Of a DNA stretch of 64,000 nt, positions 22,629-33,649 are shown one piece after another. Source of the stretch: Delphinapterus leucas (taxonomy: Eukaryota; Chordata; Mammalia; Artiodactyla; Monodontidae); contig NW_022098023.1 in NCBI RefSeq assembly GCF_002288925.2, forward strand, positions 29,281,850 to 29,345,849. Direction: 5' to 3'. The notes beneath the pieces are model-generated. The model searched no databases, was not told the DNA's origin, and saw only the letters and a program-made list of their open reading frames with translations. Every line of letters begins with the position of its first letter. Positions within the stretch are counted from its first letter, which is position 1. The translations under genes and the position numbers were made by a program.

Positions 22629-23814
22629 AATTGGGATAAGGATGGAAGAGGGAGGCAGAAGCTACTCTGATGAACTATGCAGCTGAGGAAATTTATCAAA
22701 TTCATGGTTTTGTATTTGTAGAACTCACCCAATGGCCTGCTCTATCACAGAGGCATTTGTAATAAACCATTCAGGTTATATCTGACAGTTGCAACAATTC
22801 AACTGCTTTCAGATCCCTCAAATCAATTTAAAAATGAGCATTATGGACGAAGGTTAATAAATATGTGTATCTAGTGGTCAGCCACAACCAAGTGTCTGAA
22901 GAAATGAAACAACTGGCGCTCTCCTTCTGGACACACACACAGTGAGGCAGGGATAACAAGTAGTTATCAGTAAGCCAGCTCCCGGGGCTGGCTAGGGCTG
23001 CCTATGTGCCCAGGTAGCTGCGTCCTGGAGAATTCTGAGGCTACATGCAGATGCCAAAGGGAAAGAGGCTGCCCTGAGTTACCAGCAGTTACGAGGGTAC
23101 ATGTCATCTTAGGTAAGAGGATAAAATGTCTAATTCCAGTAATTATGAAGGGTCCTTCAATTCAGTGCGTAGCACTAATCAAATTCTCCCTTTACCCCAG
23201 TTTGCCTTTCACAGTCAGTAATCATTTACTTTTGCCACTCTGCCTCTGTAGTTTGTCAGGACACAATATGTTTCTAATTTAAGGTCTTTTAAATGAAGGT
23301 ATTATGGAAGTATAAAACATTTTAATTCAGTCGTTTAAGGTAGCATTGTAAACCCAGTTAGAAAAATAAACAAATAAGGAAATATACCTCAAAAACTTTA
23401 TTGCTTTTTACTTGCTGTTCTGAAGAAGTTGTAGTTCTGGAGAAATTATTATTTCTCCCAAGAAGCAAAACATCACTTATAATATGAGTGCTTCTGGCAC
23501 ATATACTTGAGAAAGAATCACCTGTTTGCAAAAATAAGCACTGAATAAGAATCTATTGTGTATATGGTGTATACACAATAGTCAGGGTGATCACAACTCT
23601 TCCTGCACGAAGTTATTTCTTCTGCAACTATTTGAACTTAGTAAGACAGTAACTATCCCTTGAGCAGATTTCATGGTCACAGATTGCTTCAAAAGCATTG
23701 GTAGGAGAATATCATTAGTAATGAGTTAACTGTTAAAAACTGTTCAGCATCTGGGCCCTGGGGTTGCCAAGAGCTGTGGTGTGTTCTTGATTGTTGGCTG
23801 AAATTCTGGAGCAG
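22629..23814. other. Single-copy DNA
   Basis: A 92-codon plus frame (23004-23282) has no recognised domain. Contains the inverted repeat at 23553-23581. Confidence 0.4.
23553..23581. repeat. Perfect 12-base inverted repeat, 5-base loop
   Basis: CTATTGTGTATA (23553-23564) and TATACACAATAG (23570-23581) are exact reverse complements around TGGTG. Confidence 0.9.
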
Positions 23815-23949
23815 ATGAAGGAGGACGAGGAAGAAGAGCAGAATCCTGTGTTGATATCAGACGAGGCAGGTGCTAATATGACTAATGGGATGCAGTCACA
23901 TACAGTGCCTTTAACTCAGCAAAAGTTCCTGTTCCATAGCAATAACTAA
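23815..23949 (+). other. Candidate coding remnant (acidic N-end, 44 codons)
   Basis: An ATG-started frame of 44 codons starts MKEDEEEEQNPVLISDEAG and ends in KFLFHSNN before TAA (23947-23949). Composition is protein-like, with an acidic run then a hydrophilic tail. The bases before the ATG also read open as AEILEQ, back to a TGA. No good pyrimidine tract precedes it. It may be a C-terminal exon, a processed-pseudogene remnant or chance; I recognise no family. Confidence 0.2.
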
Positions 23950-24354
23950 AGAAGGGGGAAAAAAGTTTTGAAGCCTAATCTTTAAAGGTGCAACTGTAGA
24001 CACTTTAGCCTACAAATTCAGAAGGTTCCTTATCTCAATATTGATATGTGCTTTTGTAAGCATTCAGGTTATTGTACATTCATTAATAGGCAAGAGGAAG
24101 TTGCCTGGTTTGAACGTAAGGGGAAGTCTTGAATTTTGCTGGCTCTCACAGGAAAGCACAACAGCTTGGCTCAGATTATGTTAATTCTTCAGCTGGCACT
24201 ATTTGCACTAAGGTTTACTAATCACTCTGTTTTGGTACAAATTTATAATCGTTTCTCCCAGAGCACCCCGGAGCTGGGGGTGCTGGGTATTGAACAGGGT
24301 GATTCCTGGGCACCTTTCCACCAAACGGGGACTCTGATATTACCATCCTCATTC

Positions 24355-24470
24355 GGCTCCTTGAGTTCAACCTACCCTGTCATATTTCTGTGCCTTTGTA
24401 TGGAATTTCCTTCCCTAAAACACCCATCTTCCTTTCTTTTCAATAAAAATCTCGTTAATCGTTCAAAATA
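24355..24470 (+). mobile_element. Probable L2 fragment
   Basis: 'TTTCTGTGCCTTTGTATGGA' followed by ATTTCCTTCCCTAAAACACCC matches the internal L2 block for a 'tiny' conserved coding-like stretch. Short and decayed. Confidence 0.45.
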
Positions 24471-24639
24471 AAGACTAATATTTCAAGGACAACTGAAGTA
24501 GAGACATTTCTTCTAAGCCTGACAATTAGCCTTAGCATTCAAATTTCTCCAGAGTGAGAGCTCTCATAACTGTCATGCAAACTATATATAGATTAATTGT
24601 GTGTGCTTAAATATGCCTCTGGTAATTGGAAACGAATTT

Positions 24640-25023
24640 GCTCCAAAGGAAAAAGGCAGAAAAGAAGAAATAAATGGCAGAGTATTTATGTGGAATCTAG
24701 AAAAATGGTACAGATGAATTTATTTGCAAAGCAGAAACAGAGTCACAGATGTAGAGAACAATCATATGGACACCAAGGGGGGAAAGGCGGGGTGGGATGA
24801 ATTGAGAGATTGGGATTGACATACATACACTACTATGTATAAAATAGATAACAAATGAGAACATACTTTATAGCACAGGAAACTCTACTCAGTGGTCTAT
24901 GGTGATCAAAATGGGAAGGAAATCTAAAAAAGAGTGGATATATGTATACGTATAACTGACTCACTTTGCTGTACAACAGAAATGCAACATTGTAAAGCAA
25001 CTATACTCCAGTAAAAATTAAGT
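24640..25023 (+). mobile_element. L1 3' end (cetartiodactyl-type)
   Basis: 'TTATGTGGAATCTAGAAAAA', 'GAAACAGAGTCACAGATGTA', 'TTTATAGCACAGGAAACTCT', 'ATATGTATACGTATAACTGA' and 'AAGCAACTATACTCCAGTAA' are in the sense order of an artiodactyl/cetacean L1 3' UTR. 5' truncated; no clear duplication. Confidence 0.88.
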
Positions 25024-27239
25024 AAAACATCATATTTACTAGATATGTAAGTCCACCATTTACATGAAAATTTTAATTATCAGCTACACACAAATTGTGG
25101 TACCTATGCTTACCTCTTTTCATCAGCAGGTAAACTAAGAAGAAAGCTCAATTTTAAAACAGTCTGTTTTCATATTTAATTGTTCCATCAGGTTGGAGTT
25201 TTTCTTTCCCACTGGAGAAGGGGAGAGAAGCACACTTCAGTATGTTCTTCTGCACTCTACAAGGCTATAGCTCTTTTTCTGTTAAACCATCTTGGAAATA
25301 GGGCCAAAATTTCAGCTTCATATTATAAGGCATGATACACTTTTGCTAAGTATGCCCTTGCCTTGACGTCCTTCAGAGCATTGTTTAGAAAATTATGTTT
25401 ACAGGCATATTTCCTCTCTCATAGCACCTGTGGGAATATTGCTGCATGGAAATGGGAGGGTAATGACCCAAACTCTTCTTAGAACTCTTAGGAAACGATT
25501 TCTGAAGACATTTAATTACAAAGAATAGCAACTTGTACACACAAATATTTCCTCAGTAAGTGTTGTTGTCATTGGTATTATGTTTATATCATTCCTAGAC
25601 TTTTGGGAGGACTGCAAAGCAGACATTGGTGTACTCATCTAGGAGGAGAGTCACTGAGTCATCATCTTCCTGTTGGGCCAGAGTAGACTCCTGGGGGGTC
25701 CTTCATTTACAGACTTTTAAAAGCTGGTGATTTGCTCTCAAGTCACAAGGATTTGTAGAAAAGCAGCTTCGTTTTTTCTCAAGAAAAGCAGTCTTCTTCT
25801 CTTCTCTGAAATCTTCTTGAAAATTTAAATTTCCAAGAGTATCGTATTGGAAAAAATAGCGTTTGGGATTTTATATATCACTTTATTATTTGCACCGCAC
25901 ATTCTCGTATTTAATTCTCAGTAGATATCATTATTAGGCACCAATTAAATTGGTACTCACACTGCTTCTTCCAGTGGCCACGTCTTTACCAACCCCATCT
26001 CTCCCTTTGGAGGACTGCTTTATTTTTCCATCCCTAGACATCTGTTGCAAATAATCCAATATTTTTTATGCCTCTGACTCTCTGGTTTAGCAATTGTTAA
26101 GGGTTGGTCATGTGACCCAAGTCAAAGTCCTTCCTTGGAGTTTTATTTTTAATATCAAGTGTGTGCATGGTGGACAGGTCAATAAGTGGTTACCAAGTAA
26201 GTCTAGAGTTGCTGATGGCCATGGCCATGTCTCCACAGTGTGACATAGAGTGCTCTCTGATAATGAAATCAGCGTGCAGAGAGAGGCTGAGATAAACTTG
26301 GGAAGAGAGGAAGACCCCACCTGCAATTTGATTACATAAGCCAATTAATTACCCTTTATATGTTGAAGCCATCAGTACAACTGAAGTGAGTTGATACAAT
26401 ACTTATTCCCAACTTAAACTGGAGAAATTGAAATCTTGTAAACATACGTGATTTTACTGAGACGTTAAAATGCGTTCTGTTTTCTGCCCCTTTTAGAATT
26501 ATTTCTATTGAACTGCTCTTTCATGTTATGCCATTAGCACAAACTGAAGTAAGTCATAAGAATAAAATTCTCATCATTTTACAACCTATTGTTCACTAAC
26601 ATCATACAGTGTTTGCATCTGTAGCTAGGGGGAGCTTACTAGGAAGATGTTTTCATACATGATAAGAAAACAAGTCGATATAAAGAAAAAACACAGATTA
26701 TCCTCAATAAGAAGTTGATTTGAATTTTGAAAACATTACAAATTTTATAACTGACTTTATTTCCCTCTTTGGCTGGCTGGTGGAACAAAGAGATAAATTT
26801 TCAGCTTACCTTTAGCAATTGTGCAGGACTGTACAGTACATATTTTCTACTGTCTACCTCACCTCTAGTTTTATTCAGTTTTTGTGCATTTATTCCTTTT
26901 GCCAAAAAATTAACTTCATTCCTTTTGTATTATATACGCTTTTGAAAATAAACAAGCAAATGAATAAATGAAACAGAGAATGAATGAGTAACTAAATGCA
27001 TTTTTTATATTGCAGTAGATTAGTGTGGTATGCTTTCTTCCAAACTTCATTAAACACTGCTGAAGGCGGATGAAAGCAGAAACTAGCAATAGCACCTTAC
27101 GTTAAAGGAAGATCACATGTGAGGTCTTTTTCCTTTCATGGGCCAGAAGAACTTGCGTTTATAGTATATCCTTGAGAGGCATATATTGAGATTCTTAGAT
27201 AATATAGCATGTATTTTGCTCTCTCAATAAGAAACACCT
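25024..27239. other. Single-copy DNA, no gene supported
   Basis: About 2.2 kb with only short frames. Old repeat remnants are possible near 26095-26200 (GTCATGTGACCCAAGTCAAAG), not assigned. Confidence 0.4.
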
Positions 27240-27790
27240 GAATGGTCACTACTGAGATAGGAAAGGACTTTGGCCCCTCATGGCCTGCGGCTAATTATTG
27301 GAAATGGCGATTAGGAGAAACACGGAGGTGAAAAGCAAACAGCTACCCCATAATTGCTCAATTTCAATTTTTCTGAGCCAGTCAGCTCTGGGAGAACCTT
27401 TGTACCCAATCCGTCTCTACCCACATCCCAACACATAGGCTCATCAACTTTTCCCTTAGCCACTGAGAGACCGTATCTACCAGGAGGTATCCTGGCAGAG
27501 GTGTATTGCATCTTGGGCTGCTCAGGTACCTGCAGAAGTTTCATTTCATTGACCCGCTCATCTTTTCACAGTAGATTTCTTCTGGTCACTGTCTGGACTA
27601 AGGATGAGTAACTCTTGGATCACAAGTTGACCCATGGGCCAGTTGGCCCTATCTGGAGGGAGGATATATAGTACAGGGTACCACCGTATACTGTGAAGGG
27701 CTTGTGAGCCAGTAGTTCACCTCACAAGGGGCCATGGGCATGGCAGGCATTCTGAAGATTGCCTAGTCCATTACAGTCTTTTGCAGTTAT
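27240..27790. other. Balanced-composition block with overlapping short frames
   Basis: Frames of 85 codons (27354-27611, plus) and 77 codons (27311-27544, minus) overlap antisense. The block is GC-richer than its flanks. It could be an old LTR-type repeat or single-copy sequence; no domain or splice pair was recognised. Confidence 0.3.
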
Positions 27791-27799
27791 TCCCTTTTT

Positions 27800-28460
27800 C
27801 TTCCTTTAAATTATGAAATTTTCAAGCGTAAGAATTTAACTCTTTGTGAGTTTGTCTATACCTTTTATATTTTCATGTAAAGTATTCTCATTTCCAAATA
27901 TTATGTAATTATCACTTGAATTTCCTCTTTGACTCACTAGTTTTTAGGAGGGTTTTGAATCTTCAGTTGATTTGTTTTAAATTTAAACATTTGCTATTAA
28001 TTTCTAGGTATTTTTGTACTGTAGTTAGAACTTAGTCGGAAAAAAATTGTACTTTTTAGAATTTCTTACGATTCTTTTATGATTAAAAATAAGATTTTTG
28101 ATAAATTATTTATAATTTTTCCCATGATTTCTCATATACTGAGAATGCCATGCTGAAATCATTTGCCTGTATTGTGTTTTTACCCATTTCTTTTATAATT
28201 GTTATAGTTTTTCCCACAAATGCAATGTTATTTGTTGCATCCAAGTTTACAGTAATTTTACTGTTATTGTGCCCTGTAAGCTTTTATTGACATAAAATTA
28301 TTCTTTTTGTCCTATGTAATGTATTTCATTTTGCATCAAATTGTCTTTTGTTGTTATCACTACTAACTTTTTTTAAACATACCTTTTTTATCCCTTTTAT
28401 TTTTAAACTTATGAAGCATTTTGTTTTAGGTGTTTCTTTCAAATAACATGTAGTTGAAAT
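27800..28460 (-). mobile_element. Decayed antisense L1M ORF2 fragment
   Basis: 'TTCCTCTTTGACTCACTAGT' with the following T-rich stretch, and 'TTTAGGTGTTTCTTTCAAAT' near the end, follow the antisense of an old L1 endonuclease region. Many stops in all frames. Confidence 0.6.
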
Positions 28461-28799
28461 ATTTAGAAACTTAACCCTGGTATATATCTTTCATAATAAA
28501 CTTTTAAAATTTATTTTCATACCTGAAGAAAATATTAGTGAATATTTACCTAATCCTTGACTGGAGAAGTAATCACTAAAAAGAGAAATGATGAAAATAC
28601 TTTCAAAGGGAAGGAGTAATATGTTAGGTTGCCTAAACTTTAAAACACAGCTGTTGTAAAAATGTCACAGCCTCCTTGAAAATAGAGGAATCACTGACAA
28701 GTGTGACCAAAGCAGAAACAAAACTGAACAGAAATATAAAACATTATGATAAAGAAAAATTATATAACTAGCAATGTGGAGAAGAGTAAAAAGAATTAA

Positions 28800-29051
28800 G
28801 GATACACAGTGGATATGTGTAAAATGGATAGCTAGTGAGAACCTGCTGTATAGCACAGGGAGCTCAGCTTGGTGCTCTGTGATGACCTAGATGGGTGGGA
28901 TGGGGGGGTGGGAGGGAGGTCCGAGAGGGAGGGGGATATAGGTATACATACAGCTGATTCGCTTCATTGTACAGCAGAAACTAACACAAGAGTGTAAAGC
29001 AATTTTACGGCAATAAAAAAAAATTTTTTTTAAATGGGTACACAGTGGATA
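28800..29051 (+). mobile_element. L1 3' end with target-site duplication
   Basis: The insert is 28816-29035. It contains 'AATGGATAGCTAGTGAGAAC', 'CTGCTGTATAGCACAGGGAG', a G-rich tract and 'AAAGCAATTTTACGGCAATA' before an A/T tail. It is flanked by GGATACACAGTGGATA (28800-28815) and GGGTACACAGTGGATA (29036-29051), 15 of 16 identical. It is a severely 5' truncated insertion of about 220 bases. Confidence 0.95.
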
Positions 29052-29475
29052 ACTTCATGGAAACAAATCTGAAAGTAGAGATGGAAAGCAGAGAGACAGA
29101 ATGTTCCTGAGCAGTAGTGTAAAGATGTCAATACACCTTCAAAGTAATCTACTTTTAATATAATTTCTACTGTGTACAATTGTAAATTGTTTTTAAATGT
29201 CTGATGGAAAAATATATCAATAAAAACAATCAGGAACCTTAAAATTATTTTTTCCTTTGCTCATCAGTGCATCTGCAGTGTAAAGAAAATCTAAACAGAA
29301 AGTAAGCGCACAGTAATTACTAGTTTCACGAATGCATGGATAAATATGACTTTCACAGTATTAAAACATAGTAAAAAAAAAGGCACAATAATTAAAACAA
29401 TATGGTGTTGGTCTTAATGCTGTATCTAAATTCTAAATATGAAAATTCAATAGAATATGGAATAAGCTTGTTAAA
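29052..29475. other. Single-copy AT-rich DNA
   Basis: No feature recognised. Confidence 0.4.
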
Positions 29476-29526
29476 CAGAATAGAATAGGATGGAATAGAA
29501 TAAAGAATCGAATAGAACAGAATAGG
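29476..29526. repeat. Imperfect (GAATA)n satellite-like run
   Basis: About ten variants of a GAATA/GAACA pentamer in a row (AGAATAGAATAGGATGGAAT...), moderately decayed. Confidence 0.8.
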
Positions 29527-29609
29527 TATTTTTTTTAAAAAAAAAACCTCTCGAAAATGTTATGGGAAGAGATCTATGAATTATTGATACGTGACAAAGA
29601 AGTTACATT

Positions 29610-29845
29610 TTATAGTATAATAATGACTAATATTAACGCATTGCCTAATATGCATTAGGCATTTTCCTAGGTGCCTTTCTAAATTGATACTAAAAGCAAC
29701 CATATGAAGTATTTTCTCAATTACAGATAGGAAAAGAGAAGCTCAGATAGGCTAAGTTACTTAAAAGTTTACGGATGAGATTTGAACCCAGGCAGTTTGT
29801 CTCTAGAGTCCATACTTTTAACCACTTGGCTATATTTTCTTGTAT
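29610..29845 (+). mobile_element. MIR
   Basis: 'AAAGAGAAGCTCAGATAGGC', 'TAAGTTACTTAAAAGTTTAC' and 'GAACCCAGGCAGTTTGTCTC' followed by 'TTAACCACTTGGCTAT' follow the MIR 3' half in sense. Its 5' part holds the perfect palindrome TGCCTAAT-ATGC-ATTAGGCA at 29642-29661. Confidence 0.82.
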
Positions 29846-30653
29846 TTGTGTGTGTGTGTGCATGAATATAAATATACCCATTATATAAATCAACATATAA
29901 ATAATGCAATCTTATAAAATATATGATAAACATTGATAGTGGTGTGGTTGTCTCTTACAAGAGAGATTTTAGGGAAACATTCACTCTATAATTTTGAATT
30001 CTGTGCAAAGGGCATGTGTTATTGTTACTAAAAGCAAAACGTGTATTCTTTTCAGAAAAAAAGGGAAGCGTCTCTTTTTAACAAATATGGTTGAACGACT
30101 AGGTATCCTTATGGGAGAAAGTCAACCTCGAATCTTAACCACACCATATACAAAAATACCAGTTGGACAGTAAAAAATACAGCCCAAATCTCAAGCATCC
30201 AGAAAGTATTAAAAAGATTGTCAGCCTAGAGGCCAGGCAGGGAGGAGCCAGGGTTGGTGCTAAGGGCTGCTCCCAAGAGCCACGTGAAAGGCATATGAGG
30301 GGCTCAGGAACAAACACAGAGCCTAACCATCTCCATGCCACACACCTCAGTAGATGTACTTCTTAAGTTTACAAGTCCTATGCAACATCAAGTCAGCTTG
30401 AAAACCTTAATTTTACCACCTTTGTTTGTTCAGCCTATGTCCAGAACCAATCCTGTCAATTCTATCACCTGGCTAGTGATAAGATACTAATTACTGCACT
30501 TACTCAAATTGTCTTTTTTTTAAACATTGATTTGACAGATCAAAGGACACTTTCTGCTCGTTAAATTTGGGGCTCAACATTTGATTATACTTCAAAGAGA
30601 ACTTTTTTCTCTACTTCCACCTTAAGTTTCTTTCCTTTCTTCATTTTCTCCAG
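29846..30653. other. Single-copy DNA
   Basis: A short (TG)n run lies at 29848-29860. Antisense overlapping frames at 30135-30366 have no domain. Confidence 0.4.
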
Positions 30654-30796
30654 ACCTTATCAGTGTGAGAGGTCTATTTGTGGGTTTGAAAGGAATCTTC
30701 ACTGGAGCAGAAGAGACATTTTTCTCCATGGGAGGAGGAGCTGTGCTTCTGGAAAGTGGACTGTCTCCACAGGATAATTTTACACTCTATGAGTAG
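30654..30796 (+). other. Weak candidate terminal exon
   Basis: A long pyrimidine-rich tract (about 30600-30653) ends in CTCCAG, a very good splice-acceptor match. After it, one frame (phase 2, from CTT at 30656) stays open for 46 codons to TAG 30794-30796 and contains GLKGIFTGAEETFFSMGGG. A 46-codon open frame has roughly a one in ten chance per frame at random, so support rests on the acceptor and the composition. No family recognised. Confidence 0.18.
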
Positions 30797-32159
30797 GACA
30801 TAGAGAGAAAAACATCTAGAAATCTATAAATAACCACTTATATTTGTCAACTATCTTCCCTCCAGACACTCTCCCTCTTATTACTAGATATTTATTGGCA
30901 TTTATGTAAAATTATGAATTGAACCTAATCAATTTAGCTGCTGTTTATTAAACGAGGGGGAAATCACCTCTTTTATTTGCCAGTGGTGGAAAATAGTCAT
31001 AAATTGGAGCTTGAAGCAACTTGAATCGTTATCATTTTGACTCACAATCAAATACGACCCAGGATAACTGCTCCAACTCTGAAAAAGAAAATCATAAATA
31101 AGGGCTGAAGGAAAAAGCAAATGAATGAAAGTTTCGGAATAACAACTCAAAAAAGAGCCTAGAGAGAGAGAGAAATGGACAGAGACATCATCATTGAAAA
31201 TCAGACAACCACTGGCACTCATTATGTTCAGTTTCTAGAAACCAACCAGCATCCTCATAATCAAGCATTTACACAGCTCCTCTGTAATAAACACCACGTA
31301 TGACTCTTGAAGAAATGAAGAACATGCATACTTTTAAAAATCTTAATGTATGTGTATATTTATAATAACACCTGAAAACAAATATATTCTATAGATTGCC
31401 TTAGGCACAGTCTACACAACGCAGTTTAAAGGGGTTAAGAAATCTCCACTAGTAACCAAGGAAGTTTTCCCCCAAGTTTACCACATCTTGAAATTGATTT
31501 ATGAGGCGAAGTGCTTAAATGAGAATTTCTGGGGAAATCAGTAACTTAAGGAATAGATGCCTGATACTAATGTTGTCTATCACTAGAGGGTCAAAAGGTG
31601 GAAGGAAAGACCAAAGAGCCCTAGGGATAGTAAGTTCAGAGAAGAAAGCTTCACCTCCTTCATAATTTTGTGCAGACGTGGACCGGCATATTTTTAATTT
31701 ATTTCAGCTCTAGGAGAGGAAGGAATAAAGACAGATTTTTCTTTACTTTTTTCTCCTAGTCCTCTTTTGAGAATCTGGTATAAGCTATAAATTCTGCCAC
31801 CAAAAAAAAAATGTACATGCACACATTCATCCAAATACTGGAGGAAATTTTCAGGGATTCAAAGACTCTCTGAAATTCATCCAAGATGGAAGGTTGAGAA
31901 GCACTGATCAAAGGGTTTGTTGGCATCACAAGAAGAAGGGGGATTTGTTGGAAGTCCTGAATGTGATGAGTGCTTTCATGTCAGTTGGAAGAGGAGGCAT
32001 GAGGAAAGGGCTGGAAATAAAATTACTGAGTGGCGGATAGAGTGAGTTATTTCGTCTGGAGTAAAATGTGCAAATGGATAAGACAGAAGGCAGAATTAAA
32101 AAGTTATAACCAGTACCCAGAACAAGTACAATTTGTAGGATGCAATTCACAGAGCACAT
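30797..32159. other. Single-copy DNA
   Basis: A (GA)n run of 14 bases lies near 31158-31171. Minus frames at 30929-31222 and 31926-32159 have no recognised domain. Confidence 0.4.
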
Positions 32160-32640
32160 TTATTTCCTTTTCTCACTGGTGTCTTGGTGCTCAGTGAGCT
32201 AGATTTCCCCCTGCCTATGAACCAAAAAAAGCAGTTATAGGACTTTGTAGAACACATGCCAAAGATTAAGATCCCTTTAAGTCACAAAATTGTCTCATTT
32301 TGGTACTTAAAATGTCCAATAATGCTTCCAGCTTGTGCTGGAGTGGGTCAGGGGACATGGACTACCTCCTCCTTTGATTCTCTTCCCCAACTCACTAACC
32401 CTGATTTCTGGTCCAATGGCCCTGAGATTGGAAAGTGGGGAGTGAAGGGATGTAGGGGGATGAGAAAGTGCTTGCTCTCATAAGCCGTCTTCATGCTAGG
32501 TCTGAGTCAGTTCTAGGTTCAAACACACTTTTTGACTTAGAGATGGTATCTTTCCCTGTTGCTGGAGATCTTTTAGTGGCAATTCCCTAGATGCAGATAA
32601 GGGACACTCCTCTGGTTTCTCATTTCCTCTCCTTCCACAG

Positions 32641-32873
32641 TACCTAAGAAACTTGAGCTTCCCTCTGCAGAGGCCTGTTCCCCAGCCTGCCTCCATGAGA
32701 CCCTTTCTTAACTGTGGCCCCTGTCCTGACCCTGGGGAGCAGTCATACTTACTTCGCTATGGTACGTTTTGTGAGCGTTACGCAAAACCCCTTTTCTCAC
32801 TTCTGCCCCTGGAAGAAGTGGCCGGCCTGTCTTCTGCCTTTTGCAATTCTCAGGAAGGACTCAAACTCAAGAA
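32641..32873 (+). other. Candidate internal coding exon
   Basis: Seen: a strong acceptor (pyrimidine tract from about 32613, TTCCACAG ending at 32640), 233 bases open in one frame, and GTGAGT at 32874-32879, a consensus donor. The frame encodes 77 residues, including the cysteine-containing stretch NCGPCPDPGEQSYLLRYGTF and then CERYAK. The other two frames have stops. Five CpGs lie in 32757-32824, unusual for this AT-rich window. No repeat family was seen here. I do not recognise the protein. Inference: a real exon, possibly of a secreted Cys-containing protein, or a chance GC-rich open segment. A chance 77-codon frame is improbable per frame (about 2-3 percent), and less so with three frames tested. 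Confidence 0.3.
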
Positions 32874-32911
32874 GTGAGTGAAATCCCTCAACTGCTGGGA
32901 AAACAGTGGAA

Positions 32912-32956
32912 GCTCTCTGATTGGTCCTGAGGAAGTTGAGGTGAAGGACGTCACTC
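32912..32956. promoter_or_regulatory. Possible NF-Y plus CRE-like promoter element
   Basis: CTCTGATTGGTCC (32915-32927) is the reverse of the NF-Y consensus ACCAATCAGAG. GGACGTCACTC carries a CRE-like GACGTCA at 32947-32953, about 25 bases away. The pair is common in CpG-poor, regulated mammalian promoters. No TATA box or obvious start was seen. Orientation is unresolved. Confidence 0.3.
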
Positions 32957-32999
32957 ACCCCATTTCTTCTCCTGGGTGGTGGTGAGTGGCTCACTGCAT

Positions 33000-33299
33000 A
33001 CCAATAACACTTTCTTCAAGATCATTCTCACAGATTCTCTCTGGATCTTTTTAGATGCTTAGTGTGGAAGGCCGTATTAAATATGATCTTGAGCATCTAA
33101 ATATTTGTAAGTTCTACTGTTAGTTTATCCCACAACCCATCTTAGAATTAGCTTAGGGAAAAAATTGGATAAAACTTTCAATACACAGAAAATAATGAAC
33201 ATATATGTGTAGTCTTACAGAAATGAAAACAAAATTAAAACGTATATGCATATTGTAGACAAAATAGCTGTGAATCAATATATAAGGTTTTAATTTACA
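33000..33299. other. AT-rich spacer
   Basis: Nothing recognised. Confidence 0.4.
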
Positions 33300-33545
33300 A
33301 ATTTAACAAACTCTATTGCCACTTTCCCAAGCACTTTACAGACTAACTTCTTTAATCCTCATAACGATCAGCTTTACAACACAAGCACTACTATTGTCAT
33401 CCTCATTTTCCGTTGAAGAAACTGATGCCCAGAGAGACTCAGCAACCCATCCAAGGTCACACAGCTGGCACGTGGCAGAGCTAGGGTTTAAGCCTATGCA
33501 GTCTGGGTCCAGTATGATTGATCTTAGCCGCTATGCTATCCTTCC
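33300..33545 (+). mobile_element. MIR
   Basis: 'CCAAGCACTTTACAGACTAA', 'AAACTGATGCCCAGAGAGAC', 'CAAGGTCACACAGCTGGCAC' and 'GCCTATGCAGTCTGGGTCCA' follow the sense MIR core and 3' end. Confidence 0.9.
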
Positions 33546-33649
33546 TCTCAAGGTTATTGGAATCCCTGAGTAATTCTAAAAGGAGAAAGTATATATTTTA
33601 TCAATCTGAATTCCAGAGTGGTAATTTCAACCACTCTGCGGCTACAACT

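Noticed and set aside
24136..24471. 111-codon plus frame
   Set aside because: Its 3' half lies over a probable L2 fragment and no domain or splice context was seen.
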